Of a stretch of 64,000 nucleotides of DNA, positions 10,564-23,300 are shown piece after piece. Where the stretch lies: NCBI RefSeq assembly GCF_003286085.1, contig NW_020825289.1, positions 7,316,001 through 7,380,000 of the forward strand. The letters run 5' to 3'. Below the pieces are notes generated by a model. The model was given only the letters and a program-made list of their open reading frames with translations, did no database searches and had not been told where the DNA came from. The DNA comes from Drosophila persimilis. Taxonomy: Eukaryota; Arthropoda; Insecta; Diptera; Drosophilidae. The position numbers and the translations under genes are program-made. How positions within the stretch are numbered: position 1 is the stretch's first letter; every line of letters begins with the position of its first letter.

Positions 10564-11514
10564 AGAATCTTGTAGATAGTTGTAAATAGTAAAACTAAAG
10601 TAAGACAAAAAATTAAAGTGCTAAATGTTTGGTTATTCGACTTCTTTTTTAAATTTTGATTCAGGAGAAACCCTTTCGCCATCCAAAGCTTCTCCAATTA
10701 AATCCTCAGCCCGAGGATCAGCCCGATTAAGCGTAAGCAAACCAGTTGGTAATCGCCATGAGGAAAGGGTAGAAATTCTTTAAATTGATGATTGATCAAT
10801 TTGATCGAAACCTTATCTACGACAAGATCGTTCCTGCAAAAGAAGGAACAAAAGTGGGCATCCTCAAGTCTGACATCGCTTGAACAGGTCAATGTTGAAC
10901 TTAAATGATAGAATTTTTTATATGCTTATATTCTTTATATACACTGTTGCTGTTGCTCCAGTTTAGAAATGATCTGAATATCTAATTTTTTTTAATTTTT
11001 AACGTATTTTCGGTATATTTCTGAGGGTCCGAGCTAAATAGTCCCGCGATTACACTGATTTTGGACACCTTGTCTAGCTTAAAAATAGTATTTTCTAGTA
11101 TTTTCCAACATTTCTTAAAACACGTTTTGGGCTTCACCATCGCTTAAACCATATTTAACAAACAATTCAATAAAGATGAGAGCTTCAAGTTGACCAGTCT
11201 TGTAGGAAATTGAATTAGCAATCGGATAAATTTATTAGTTCAGAGCTGAAGGTCCTAACTATCAAGTAATATTAAACCGAATATTAAAAACGGAGAATAT
11301 GATAGGACTTGAATACAAATAATTAGTAAGTATATTTACCGTATATTTTGAAATTTGCTACGTATATCTTAGTATATTTCTGAGGGTAGACCGTAAATAT
11401 CGACAAATCTGCGGCCACACTGCAATCATAATAATAATTTCATATATCAATACCTGAATTTGATAAACAACTAACTGAATGCACAAAACACACCGTCTGA
11501 CGGAGAGCCAGTAC
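10564..11514. repeat. Arc2 3' region and R1-type repeat with a promoter-like end
   Basis: Arc2 3' UTR should occupy the first part, with AATTAAAG near 10612. From about 10995 a short degraded block reads GGTATATTTCTGAGGGTC followed by CGCGATTACACTG. From about 11120 to 11422 there is a fuller copy that aligns with 27250-27560: CCATATTT(T)AACAAAC, AATAAAGATGAGA, CAGTCTTGTAGGAAAT, a TATATTT-rich block, CTGAGGGT, and at the end the Motif 1 site. It leads directly into the gene starting at 11515. Confidence 0.65.
11411..11422 (+). promoter_or_regulatory. Motif 1-like core promoter site upstream of the 11.5 kb gene
   Basis: GCGGCCACACTG differs by one base from the Drosophila Motif 1 consensus (YGGTCACACTR, bound by M1BP at many housekeeping promoters). 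It lies about 100 bp before the ATG at 11515 and at the end of an R1-type repeat. The orientation matches the gene. Confidence 0.55.
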
Positions 11515-12477
11515 ATGGAGGTTGAGGGCTTGCTGCAGGTAAATAGTTTTTACCACTTGCAACCGCTATAGCGGCTACGTTTTCTGTGTGTTATGGTTGC
11601 TACAACGCCCTTACTTTTTCCCCGTCGCCGTCGTCTCCACCCACTCGCAAAAACACACACATACAAACACAAATTTCTGCCTGCCCACGGAAAGCAGGCT
11701 ATGGACATGCCCAGTAGTCGGGAGCACGACCAGGAAATCGGAGAAATCGAGCCGGAGCCATCATGCCGACTGAGCCGGTATAATGTAACGAACCTGTACG
11801 ATGGGCCCGTTTCGGGACCGGGACCTGGGTTTGGACTAGCAGCGGGACCGGGACGTCAGCGTTGCTACACAATGCCCCACGTTCCCCCGCCTGCGCCGCC
11901 CTCCACACCTACGCTGCTGACAAGCGCCAACAGCAACAATAGCAATAGCAATGGAAATTGCAGCTCCAGCTCGCCCACCTGCTCGGCCGGTCTCACGGCC
12001 GACAATCAACTCAATCATTTTATCTATGTAAAAAATGGTAAGAACCTGCGTCGAGAGTCGCGCTGCGTCGACTCTGAACTGTCCAAGCTCTTCAACGTTG
12101 TGTCCATTACGAATCGCCTCACGGCCATCAAGAATCGTTCAAAGCAACTGCAGCTGGCGGATCGCGGCATCATTAATGCATCGCGAACCATATCTAAGCT
12201 GCATGGAGCGACGGCGACAGCGACGAAAATCTTCAAGATTCACCGCGATCCCAAGGATTTCCTGCGCGAAACGGACGAGGATTCAGTGTCGGCGCCGGAG
12301 TACGATGAGGAGGAGGAGGACACGCGGTTCCGTTTCTTCAGACGAACACGGCACTCCCGCCGACACTCGTACACCCGCATGGAGCGCAAATTCGCCAGGT
12401 TCGAGCATCACGAGCGCATGGAGACCATTGTCGACAGCTTTGACGCGGCCATGAGCTTCAACGATGCTGACACCTGA
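11515..12477 (+). CDS. Unrecognised two-exon protein, about 267 residues
   Basis: A tiny first coding exon, 11515-11538 (MEVEGLLQ), ends in CAG|GTAAAT. The acceptor AAAGCAG at 11697 continues in phase 0 into AMDMPSSREHDQEIGE and runs to the stop at 12477. If the short exon is not used, the start would be ATG 11701 or, less likely, 11593. The protein has a Pro/Gly-rich segment (DGPVSGPGPGFGLAAGPG), a Ser/Asn-rich linker, then a more conserved-looking stretch with SELSKLFNVVSITNRLTAIK and GIINASRTISKL, an acidic run (YDEEEEDTRF), a basic run (RRTRHSRRHSYTRMERK) and a C-terminus ending SFDAAMSFNDADT. I know no matching domain. There is no signal peptide or membrane segment. AATAAA lies at 12826-12831. 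Confidence 0.75.
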
Positions 12478-13074
12478 GAGGCAACGAAAGCATCAGCGGC
12501 GAGCTCCATCAGAGGCACGCGCTTGGCAGAGATGGTTGGCCAACCAATGTGATGAATGTGAATTTCAACTAAATTATTTTTATTACTACATACTACTATT
12601 ATTACGATTATTATTACCGAACTGTTCTCTCCATACACTTAGTTCCCTTCTACGCCGATTGCCGTCGCGTCCTTGCGGCTCTGAGTCCCATTCCGACTCA
12701 GACGGAGGACGCGGCGCAGGGCAGAGCATTTAGTTTAGTTTAGTTTTTACGCCTCTGGGGCGGAGCAGGAGTAGCCGGACGGCTGCACTCGTATTGTGCT
12801 TCAAAAACAAAAACAGAACGATTCCAATAAAAGCACAAAATGTGTTGCATGTATTTGAGAAGAGAAGAATTAACTGCTGTTTGGATGTTTCTTCCGGGAG
12901 TCCCCGAATTTTGCGGTACTTTTTCTTAGGTAAAATAGACGTCCATGTGTCTACTTCTATGTACATACGTTCATCTACAAAGTTCTCGGAGAACCGATCT
13001 GCGCTTTGAAAGCGTAAACAATAACATAACTAACAATAAAATTCAGGGGGCTTAATTCGAGTAATATCCAATAT
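12478..13074. other. Convergent 3' ends
   Basis: This 597 bp gap separates two convergent genes. It contains the 3' UTR of the plus-strand gene, with AATAAA at 12826-12831, and the 3' end of the minus-strand SPATA20-like gene. There is an AT-rich (ATT)n-like run near 12575-12615. I see no further gene. Confidence 0.6.
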
Positions 13075-15680
13075 TCAGACGCGCTCGGTAAAGAAGTTGG
13101 CCATCAGGTTCTCCTCCAGCTGCGTGGGATCTGTGACGGGCATGCGGCACACGCGGTCGTGGCAAATGTAAACTGTGGTCTTGCCATTGACCATCTTGAA
13201 TTTCTTCTGCACCCGCTGATTACATGCATCATCGGGATGGAGGGGGTCCACGTGCAAGATGATCATGCCTGGTATGAAAAACTTTCGACAGATTTCCACA
13301 AAACGCTTGGTATCTTCCGAGTCGGGCCCCACCACGGCCACCAGATCCAGTCCGTTCTCGTGCAGGAGCAGAGCCGACAGCATTTCGGGCAGAGCATGAC
13401 CAAAGGGCGCAACGTCGGCAAAGAAATTCATCAACTTGGCGGCTCGCTGAAGGTAGGTCTCCTCATCGTAGTAGTGCGAGAGAAGTGTCAAATTGCGGGC
13501 GGAGACACTGTTGCCGCAGGGCTCAGCCCCGTCATCACCCTCCTTTAGCCGAACAATCACATTAGGGGCATTCTGTTGGGAGAAGAAGTAGGCACCATTC
13601 TGCTCGTCCCAGAAGAGTTTATCCTGGGTCTCCTGCAGCTCTTTGGCCCAGCGCAAGGCACTGAGGTCCAGTGAGGCCTTGTAATAGTCGAGGAGACCCT
13701 TGATGAGAAAGGCATAGTCATCCAAGAAGCCATCGATTTGTGATCTGAAAAGTTGGGAATATTTATCTATGGCATTTCTATGCATCGTCTGGTGGAGAAC
13801 CTACTCATTCTTCTCTAGGGTTGGATCCCCCACAGCTACTCCATAGCACGATCGGACAAGCAGCTTTTGTTCCGGATCATACATCTCCTTACGCAGAAAG
13901 TCTACGAGTTCTTTGGCCGCTTTGATGTACTCCTCTCTTTTGACTGTGCCACAGTTAGCCAATTTGGAGAGACCAGACAACATAAGGCCATTCCATGCGC
14001 AGATAATCTTTGTATCCAGATGTGGTCGCGGACGCTGATCCCGCAGAACATGCAGTATGTCGTTTGCCGTCTCCAGTAATTTGTCAAGTTTCTCCGGCTG
14101 CAGGTCAAAGTTCGAGCAGGTTTCCTCATCCGATCCGCGCACAATGAGTATATTCTTCCCGGTAAGATGGCCATGTGGATCACTGTGGGTCGGGACGTTG
14201 CCCTTCGGTTTGAGACCGTAATGGAAGGCATAGATCTCAAAGGCGCGCTTCGGCAAGACATCATCGAAACGCTTGGCCTGGTCCTTGAAGGCCGCTTCAA
14301 TTTCGTTCCAGGTCCAGGCATAAAAAGCTCCCTCAACCTTGACGGTGTCCTTGTGGTCCGGTAATGAGTCGGCATCCTCGCCGGCATAGAATCCACCCAG
14401 GGGATGACGTAGGTCCTTCATTATATACTTGTAGATCTTGTCTGCATAGGTCAGAAAGGTTGCGCTCCTTGTCAGCTTGTAGGCATTGGAATAGGCCGCC
14501 ATTAGTTGTCCCTGGTCATACAACATCTTCTCGAAGTGCACGTTGTGCCAATCGGCAGTTGTGGCATAGCGCGCAAAGCCCCCAAATATGTGATCATTGA
14601 TCCCGCCGCGACCAATGTGATCTAGTGTCTGCAGAACCAAGTCCAACACGGATACATCCTTGCTCACCAGATAGGCATGGAAGAGGAAATTAAGGCGAGG
14701 CACCTCGGGAAACTTTGGCTCCGTGCCGAACCCGCCGTTCGTTCGGTCGAACCGCCGCTTGTGGACACCGATAGCTTCAGCTAGCTTGGCGCTGGCGCTG
14801 CCAGGCTCGAAAGCAGCCTCTGCAACAGCGGATGCGTCTTCGTTTTTCTTTAAAGCATTGAGAATGCTGGAGCCTGACTCAATGAGTGTTTGACGATTCG
14901 TCTGCCATTGCTGGGCTATGGCCAGAAGGACAGTTTTGAATGAAGGCATTCCATAGCGGCCTGTTGGGGGGAAATAGGTCCCAGCGGTAATGGGAGCCAA
15001 GTCGGGTGTCAGCCAGATGCTCATGGGCCAGCCACCGCCGCCCTTGGTCATTTGGAGGAATGTCATATAGATCTTGTCAATATCGGGACGCTCCTCTCGA
15101 TCCACTTTGATGTTCACAAAATGTTCATTCATAACAGCAGCTGTCTCGAGATTCTCAAACGATTCGTGCTCCATGACATGGCACCAGTGACAGGTTGAGT
15201 AGCCCACGGACAGAAAGATCAACTTATTTTCCGTGCGGGCACGTTCAAAGGCCTCCTCGCCCCAGGGATACCTACGATGGATTGACTTGTTTATTCCACA
15301 GCTCAATATATTATTTGTTTAGTTTACTCACCAGTCCACTGGATTATAAGCATGTTGTAAAAGGTATGGAGATTTGGAAGAAACTAATCGATTGCCTGGA
15401 GCCTTTGGAGCCTGCGCGTCAGTTTCTCCTCCACTGGCCATTCCACGGTAATTTTGGCTTACTCCCCAACTATTTGACAATAAATTGAGATTTGAACTTG
15501 ATTTACAAACTACAGTTTTGTGTGTTCCCCTTACTCGATAGGACTACGCCAAGTGCGATGGAACAGGCTCGGTGGCGTCTGGGGTGCTACGCCTGCTGCG
15601 AGTGACGAAAATACGTGAAGGTTCCTTGCCGCTTTCAAATTACTTCGTATCCAGAGATAGAGTGTTTTGCTTCTGAACAT
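13075..15680 (-). CDS. SPATA20-type thioredoxin-domain protein with mitochondrial presequence
   Basis: Exons 15535-15680, 15332-15469, 13805-15271 and 13075-13744 join in frame to 806 residues. The N-terminus ([20 protein letters not shown] and on) is rich in Arg, Lys and Ser without early acidic residues, typical of a mitochondrial presequence. An internal ATG at 15441 ([10 protein letters not shown]) would give a 748-residue form lacking it. The core begins [20 protein letters not shown], with the thioredoxin-like motif [14 protein letters not shown], then [15 protein letters not shown] and [15 protein letters not shown]. The C-terminal part, with [16 protein letters not shown], resembles the six-hairpin glycosidase fold of this family. 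Human SPATA20 is of similar length. The family's biochemical role is unsettled; a thiol redox function is inferred. As I recall, the D. melanogaster orthologue is CG8613. Confidence 0.92.
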
Positions 15681-17161
15681 ATCAAATTGATGTTGGTGGG
15701 TATATCAAAGCGCCTTCTTTTCACTGGGCCGATAAAAGTGCAACGTGTGCAAACGCGTCGAAGCTGGGACTAACTATGGCAATGTTTTTATTTTATTTTG
15801 CATATCAGCTGTGTGACTAGGGCTGGCGGCAGCGATGTAATCACATTTGCATAGGGCTGGCGACACATCGTTATTAGTGCAAAGCTACAGTTCAAGTTAA
15901 AGCATTGAAACCAGATATAAGGCAAGAAATCTATTTAGGCTGCGTAGTCGAACTGGTAGCAGCGGAGCAACAGCGCCGCAAAATTATACTTTGAACGTAT
16001 TGCGTATTTGCGCGCTGCTCTGAATCAGCTGTGCGTGTTGAAAAACTTAATTTTCGCACAAATGGTGGAAACATAATTTATCTTTGCCTTTAATTCTGGT
16101 GTTATATGACCATTTGGTGAATATATATATATATATGTATATTCTAATCAATTTAGTCTAACTACAGCCAGAATTCATACACCTTTGCCTTGATTTTTGG
16201 GATCTTCCAATCCCACGCTAGTCTAGTTATAGTACCCTTATCTATGGCAGTCGTAACCAATACGTACCCAATAATTAACTGATCTGAACAAATCTATTGT
16301 GCAAAGAAAGTCGAAAATATACTCCAAATTGAAACCAACGGAAATGTAAACAAGTTTGGCATCCCTGGTTGCACAAAAAATCGCACCAAGAAATCGAGCA
16401 GCATTGTCTCTCAACATGCCGCAGATTGAGCAGCATTCTGAATACCCTGGAGAAGTGGATGTTATAGGTTTGAGGAAATGTTTGTCATCTCTGCCTCTAT
16501 TTTTAAGCTATTTCAACGATATCTTTCTACTAATTGTCTTCTTATAGAGGCCAAGAATAGGTATTGAGATATTTATACAAGACACTCAACATATGACAAA
16601 TGCCCATACTCCGGTTGACAAGCTACAAGTAAGAAATTACATTACTTTCCATACTCCATACTTACGTTGCTTGTTTTCTGTTGATATTTTTTGTTTAAAC
16701 CTTGGTTTAAGATATAATAAAATAAAGAGGAGAATTTAAAAGTAGCTAATCTTGTAGAAAATTTATTCATCAGTGGCTTAAAATTATATAGGCAGAGCTA
16801 AGGGTCTTAGTTAGCCAGCATTATTCAACGACATATCAAATAATAATAATAGCAATAAACTATTTTTCTCTTACGTTTTATGTGTTTGACCTTTTTCGCT
16901 AAAACCTTTTTTCAGGCGAAATCCAAGCAAAAGCAAGTATTAAAAATAAGCCAGTTAAGTAGAAAATTTATTCACTAATCGGATAAAATTATGTGGGCAT
17001 GGCTAATTGTTCTATCTAGCTAGTAATATTCGCCGAAAAAACAAAAACGTGGAATTCGTAAGATGGAACTTTAAATCGTCAGTATATTTACGGTATATTT
17101 TGAAAATGAGTCGTATATTTCGGTATTTTTCTGAGGGTCGGGCGGTATATTGTATCGATCA
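15681..17161. repeat. Intergenic region with R1-type repeats leading into the clu promoter
   Basis: The left part (15681-16650) holds the promoter of the SPATA20-like gene and no other gene; there is an (AT)n run at about 16121-16140. From about 16740 two R1-related segments follow: 16740-16860 (TCTTGTAGAAAATTTATTCA) and 16860-17161, which includes AATCGGATAAAATTATGTGG, GGCATGGCTAATTGTTCTAT, and then CAGTATATTTACGGTATATT and CTGAGGGTCG. The segment ATTATGTGGGCATGGCTAA is the reverse complement of TTAGCC(A/G)TGCCCACATAAT at 34559 and 53710, tying these copies to one family. Confidence 0.6.
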
Positions 17162-17162
17162 G

Positions 17163-17173
17163 CGGTCACACTG
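17163..17173 (+). promoter_or_regulatory. Motif 1 core promoter site of clu, at the end of a repeat
   Basis: CGGTCACACTG is a perfect Drosophila Motif 1 (M1BP) site, 311 bp before the clu ATG and in the sense orientation. It directly follows the TATATTT/CTGAGGGTC block of the R1-type repeat. Transcription probably starts just downstream, giving a 5' UTR of about 0.3 kb. Confidence 0.7.
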
Positions 17174-17483
17174 GCCTGCCGACAACAACATAACTTTTTC
17201 TATTTAAAACGGTCCAAAATCAAATAAAATAAAGTATAATGTGCTGAAAAAGAGAAACAAGATCTACTTGTCATAAATGTTAATGAAATCATCAGTCATT
17301 CAACACAACACTCACCACGTTTGTTATCTAGAATAGTTCATATTAAATAAATCAAAATCGTCAACTCGGCTGTGGCAAACGGTTAGAGTTGTATAACACG
17401 GTCGGGCCCGAAGACAGAGCAGCAGCAGCAGCAGAAACGTGAAAAGAACTTTGTGTGTTTTTGAATAGAAGCAGGCTAATACC

Positions 17484-20400
17484 ATGGCGCTTGAGATGGA
17501 TAGCAAAAATTCAAATTCAGCGGTGACGGGAGATGCAGCGGCTGCAACAACAAAAACCAACAAGGCCAAGGAGAACAACAATTTGGCCGGCAGTAAAAAG
17601 AATCAGAGCCAGAACTTGGTCAATGGCAATGGCACTGCTGCCGATGGCCCCGCAACGAAGAAGAAAGGTGCGTTCAACTTCACCCTCCTCCGCCCTACCC
17701 TACCCTCCAGTGCTGTCCATGGAAACTACCTCAATATTATTGCTGCAAAATCGAATCACATAACATTTTTAACATTACGTAATGGGTTTTTTCTCCCTAT
17801 CATGCCCGGCGCCCGTTCTCTCTGCCTCTGTCTCTGCCTTTAGCTCTAGCTATTCGCTACTCCCCCCATTCCATTCCCCCTCGCGATAGGCTGCAGGAAC
17901 CGCGTGCGTTACAATTGCAGTGTAAATGTGTGTTGGATTCGAAGTTACAATATTTCATTTCGTTCGTTTGCCGTCTGTGTCTTCGTGCCCGCGTATGTGC
18001 ATGTGTTTCTTGGCATGGCAACGGCAACGCACATGTTGTTCACCCGATCCCCACTGTTCATTAACCCCTGGCACTGGGACTGCGACTGGGAGGAGGAGGA
18101 TTTCTTGTTGAGTTTAACCTACAATTAACACGTGCTAGCTGCCCCAACTGCATGCAACAAAACACAAATTACTCGACAATTATGTAAATCATGTTTTCTA
18201 CAAAATTTCGACGCATCGTATCGCCCTATCTCTTACCGCACTCTTGCCTGCTCCCTGCCCCTGCCCCTACCCCTGCCCTCTTCTCGCTCTTCTTTTTTTC
18301 CACCAACGCGTCGCGAGAGGTGTTTTCCTTACCCGCTCTCCGTGTTTACTTTCCACTCTTGCTTTCCCTCAGCGCAGTTCGTTCCCGTGCTGTAATCTCA
18401 TAGGCCGGTGTCGAAATAAGCATTTCTCTGGTGAAAATCAAAGGAGATCGGGTTCGTTTACCGTCTGGTCTGGGACTCTTCGAAATCGAAATCAAATCCG
18501 ATCCCGAACCCGGCCGGCCCCTTTGGCCTTATCAGCGGCGTGCTTTTTCTTGTTTGTTTTTCTGCCTTTTGTTTCATGCACTGCACACTCAAGCCCACTC
18601 ACACACGTGCACCATCAGATACAGGCAGACACAGTGAGCGGCACCAGTAAACGAACATGCTGTTATGTAAATCTGAGAGACAAAAGAGTCCAGCCTGGGG
18701 CCCTGTCAAAAGTTCAAAATGGGTGCGGTTTTGAGCACGCCACTCCTACCCTACCGAATTGGACCCCAATTCTATATCCGCCATTTAAATGACAATACTG
18801 ACCAGAACCCCATTCAATCTCCAGGCAAGAAGAACCGCAACAAAAGCCCACCCGTATCCACAGATGAAGCCGCTCTGAGCAATGGACATGTCGAGGAGAA
18901 GAAACCCGAAGGAGATGGTGACGCCGATGCCGACGCCAATGCAAATGTGGTGGCAGTCAAGGACGAAAAGGCGGAGGGCGGCGATGAGGCTGACGCTGCC
19001 GAGCTCGATACGGAGGACATTGACCTGGACGCCCTGCACGATGCGGGTATTCACGTGAACATCAGCTGTCCCGGCTCAGAGCTATTGACCGTGCAGCTGT
19101 CCAGCATGGAGTTGGTCCAGGAGATCCATCAACTGCTAATGGATCGCGAGGAGTCGTGCCACAGGACCTGTTTCTCCCTGCAGCTGGACAACGTGACGCT
19201 CGACAATTTCGCCGAGCTGAAAACGATCGAACAGCTAGAGTCAGGTTCCACCATCAAAGTGGTAGAAGAGCCGTACACCATGCGAGAGGCACGCATCCAT
19301 GTGCGTCATGTGCGCGATCTGCTGAAGAATTTGGATCCCGCTGATGCATATAATGGCATTGAATGCACCTCGCTGACCTACTTGAATACGATCACGCAGG
19401 GCGATCTCTTGGACAAGAAGAAGACGCGCCCCGACTCTGTCGACTGCACACCGCCGGACTATGTGACCCCCGGAGTGTTTGAGCCGCCACTGCTGCCCCT
19501 TCATCCGAACTTCAAGAACGCAAAAGGGCCGCAGGCCCTGAAGGTGCTCACCACGTCCGCGTGGAATCCGCCGCCTGGTCCCCGCAAGTTGCACGGCGAT
19601 CTCATGTATCTGTACGTCATCACCATGGAGGAGAAGCGCTATCACATCTCCGCCTGCTCCAGGGGCTTCTTCATAAATCAGTCCACGGACGACACCTTCA
19701 ACCCAAAGCCAGACAATCCGAGCTATCTGAGTCACTCGCTCATCGATCTGCTCTCCCACATATCGCCCTCGTTCCGACGTGCCTTCCAGGCCATCCAGAA
19801 GCGTCGCACACTGCGACATGCCTTCGAGAGGGTGGCCACACCCTACCAGGTGTACCAGTGGGCGGCCCCCAATCTGGAGCACACCGTAGACGCCATACGT
19901 GCTGAGGATGCCTTTAGCTCAAAGTTGGGGTAAGTGGCGCCACATTTAACCAACCCAACTGACCCTTTACTCACAGTCTTGGCGGTGGTCTTTCGTTTGT
20001 TTCGTGCAGTTACGAGGAGCACATACCCGGCCAGACACGTGACTGGAACGAGGAGTTGCAGACAACGCGTGAACTTCCTCGCAAGACACTGCCAGAGCGC
20101 TTGCTTCGCGAGCGCGCCATATTCAAAGTCCACGGGGACTTTGTCACTGCCGCAACCAGGGGAGCCATGGCCGTCATTGATGGCAATGTGCTGGCCATAA
20201 ATCCCGGGGAGGACTCCAAGATGCAGATGTTCATTTGGAACAATATATTCTTCTCTCTGGGCTTCGATGTGAGGGACCACTACAAGGAGTTGGGCGGTGA
20301 CTACGCCGCCTATGTGGCACCGCGCTATGACCTTCATGGTGTGAGGGTATACAATGCTGTGGATGTGGAGGGACTGTACACCCTGGGCACGGTGGTGATT

Positions 20401-23300
20401 GACTATCGCGGCTACAGAGTGACTGCCCAGTCCATAATACCGGGCATCCTAGAGCGCGAGCAAGAGCAGAGCGTTGTCTACGGATCTATAGACTTTGGCA
20501 AGACTGTTCTGAGCCATCCCAAGTATTTGGAGTTGCTGCGGCAGGCGGGCAAGCATCTGAAAATCCTGCCCCATTCCGTTTACAACGAGCGAGATGAGCC
20601 TGTCGAGCTCTGCTCTTCGGTGGAGTGCAAGGGCATCATTGGCAACGATGGCAGACACTATATTCTCGATCTGTTGCGCACTTTCCCGCCAGATGTCAAC
20701 TTCTTGAAGCTGCAGGAAGTCAAGCTCAGCACGGAGCTTGTTGAAATGGGCTTCCCCATCGAGCATCGCCATAAGTTGTGCTGCCTCAGGCAGGAGCTGC
20801 TGGAGGCCTTCGTTGAGGATCGGTACGTGAACTTCATTCGGATCGCTGCCGTGCATCTGCAGCAGCTCAATGCGAAGAAGCCCGAGGAAACACAGTCGGA
20901 GGAGAAGAAACAATTGCCTGCCATAGAAGAGGCCGAAAAAGAGAACAAAGAGAATCTAAATGTAAATGAAACTCCCAATGAGAAGGAGAAGGATACTCCT
21001 GTCGAAACAAAGAACGCCGAGGCGATGGTCAATGCCATACGGGAAGCCCAGTCGAATGTGGCCACCTCCAACGAAATTCAGGCTGCCGAGGTGGTTAAGC
21101 AGGCATGTGCCGCTGTTGGCTCGATGAAGGAAAAGGAATTCGACTTTCGCTTCAATCCTGACGTCTTCTCTCCGGGCATACGCCACGTTGATGGGGAAGA
21201 GGGCACCTCCGGGTCGGTGGCCAAGCAAAAGCTGCTCGTTCAGGATGCCGCCGAGTTCCTTGTGGTCAAACAGATACCCGCCTTTGTCAAGGAGCACTTG
21301 TCCCACTCCTCGCCCCCTATTGATGGCCAGAATCTGACAGAGTCTCTCCACAGTCACGGCATCAATGTTCGGTATCTGGGCAAGGTGATCAAAACGCTGG
21401 GCCAGATGCCTCGCATGGACTACCTGTACCGCATTGCCGTTATGGAGTTAATTGTGAGGGCAACCAAACACATTTACTACACCTACATGCAGAGCACCGA
21501 CCCCATGCATCTGTCCGTCGCCATCAGTCACTTTCTGAACTGTTTGCTGACCAATGGCCCGATCAATCCTGTCGTCAGCAACGATGAGATGCACAAGAAG
21601 CGTGGTGGCAACGGTGGCAAGCACAACAAGCACAAGTCCTCCAAGGGCGGCAAGGGACAACAGCAGCCGGCGATCAACCAGAATGGTGGCAGCACAACAT
21701 CCTCCTCCAGCTCCGCAAACGCCTACGACTGGACCCTGGTCACACCGCGTTCGCTGTGGCAGCAGATACGCAAGGAATCGAAGGCCTACTGGGACTGGGA
21801 TCTCGACTGCGACTCCATGGACAGTGCTATGAATAAGTTTGGCATCATGAGAATTTGCCTTCTGCGAGCCTTCTGTCTGAAGGTGGGAATTCAGGTGCTC
21901 CTGCGCGAGTACAACTTTGATTCCAAGCACAAGCCCACATTCGGCGACGATGACATCGTCAATGTGTTCCCGGTGGTGAAGCACATAAGCCCAAGGGCAT
22001 CCGATGCCTACAATTTCTACACCACGGGCCAGGCCAAGATACAGCAGGGTCTGTTCAAGGAGGGCTACGAGCTGATCAGCGAAGCTCTCAATCTCCTCAA
22101 CAATGTCTTTGGCGCTATGCACCAGGAGAACGGCTCATGTCTGAGGATGCTGGCCCGTCTCAGCTATCTGCTGGGCGATGCCCAAGATGCCTTGGCCATA
22201 CAGCAGCGTGCGGTTATCATGAGTGAGCGCGTAAATGGCATTGACAATCCATCGACCATTTTAGAATACGTAAGCAATCAAGTCCCGTCCCAGATCATAT
22301 TCTTCATTCAGTTAATTGAAACAATTGTTGCAGACTCACCTATCGCTCTATTCGTTTGCCAACGGACATGTGGGTATGTCCCTGAAACTTTTGTACAGAG
22401 CCCGCTACCTGTTGGTGCTGACTTGCGGTGAAGATCATCCGGAGGTGGCTCTGATTGATGTAAGCATTGAATGAACGTGAATTGAACACGGGGTCTTAAG
22501 CTTTGGTTTTTTCTTTTGATTTCAGAGCAACATCAGTTTGATCCTGCATGCGCTGGGAGAGTATGAGCTGTCGCTTCGCTTCATCGAGCACGCCTTGAAA
22601 CTGAATTTGAAATACTTTGGCAACAAGGCAATGCATGTGGCAGTCAGCTATCATTTGATGGCTCGCACACAGTCGTGCATGGGCGACTTCCGCTCAGCGT
22701 TGAACAATGAGAAGGAGACTTACTCCATTTACAAGTCACAGGTAAGGCGTACCCCGGGAGCGAGGCAGCGGAAAATGGCATTCAATTGTCTTTTTCTCCT
22801 TTCGTTTAGCTTGGTGAGAAGCATGAAAAGACACGGGACTCGGCCGAATGTCTACGCCTGTTGACCCAGCAAGCTGTGCTCCTGCAGCGCAAGATGAACG
22901 ATATCTATTCCAATGGCAAGCTGACTAGCGACCTGCCGCCCATACACATTACTCCGCCCTCGATGGGCTCAGTGTTGGAGATGCTGAACACAATCAATGG
23001 GATACTGTTTGTGCAAATTAGGTAAATCTTGTACCTAAGTAAAGGATAATAAATCTAAACTTGTTCGCTAACGTTTTGCCTTTTTCGTAACACAGCCAAA
23101 GGGACATTGTTAAGGTGCGCAGCGAGATTGAGAAGCGTATGAAAGCCAATACCGACGTGAACGAGGCGATCAAATCCATGGTGGCTGCTGCCAATAACAA
23201 TGGAGAATCTGAGGTTTTGGCCCCACAGGACAATAATAAGGAGCAGGCAGCAACCGCCCAGCAGCTTACAAATGGCGATAAAGTGGCCGTATCGAGTTGA
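17484..23300 (+). CDS. clu: Clueless (Clu/CLUH), mitochondria-associated mRNA-binding protein
   Basis: Seven exons (17484-17667, 18825-19929, 20010-22269, 22334-22459, 22526-22741, 22810-23021, 23096-23300) join in frame to 1435 residues, near the known fly length. The N-terminus is Ala/Asn/Lys-rich. The ubiquitin-like N-terminal domain includes [20 protein letters not shown]. The Clu domain follows, with [20 protein letters not shown] and [20 protein letters not shown]. After an acidic linker and a His/Lys/Gln-rich insert ([17 protein letters not shown]) comes the TPR region ([34 protein letters not shown]). Clu forms cytosolic particles near mitochondria, binds mRNAs and ribosomes for nuclear-encoded mitochondrial proteins, and interacts with PINK1/Parkin. 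Intron 1 (1.16 kb) contains pyrimidine-rich stretches and no other gene. Confidence 0.96.

Noticed and set aside
18244-18792. 182-codon ORF in clu intron 1
   Set aside because: It is low-complexity pyrimidine-rich sequence translated as Pro/Ser/Phe runs, lying in an intron with good splice sites.
19241-19882. 213-codon minus-strand ORF
   Set aside because: It is antisense to clu exon 2.
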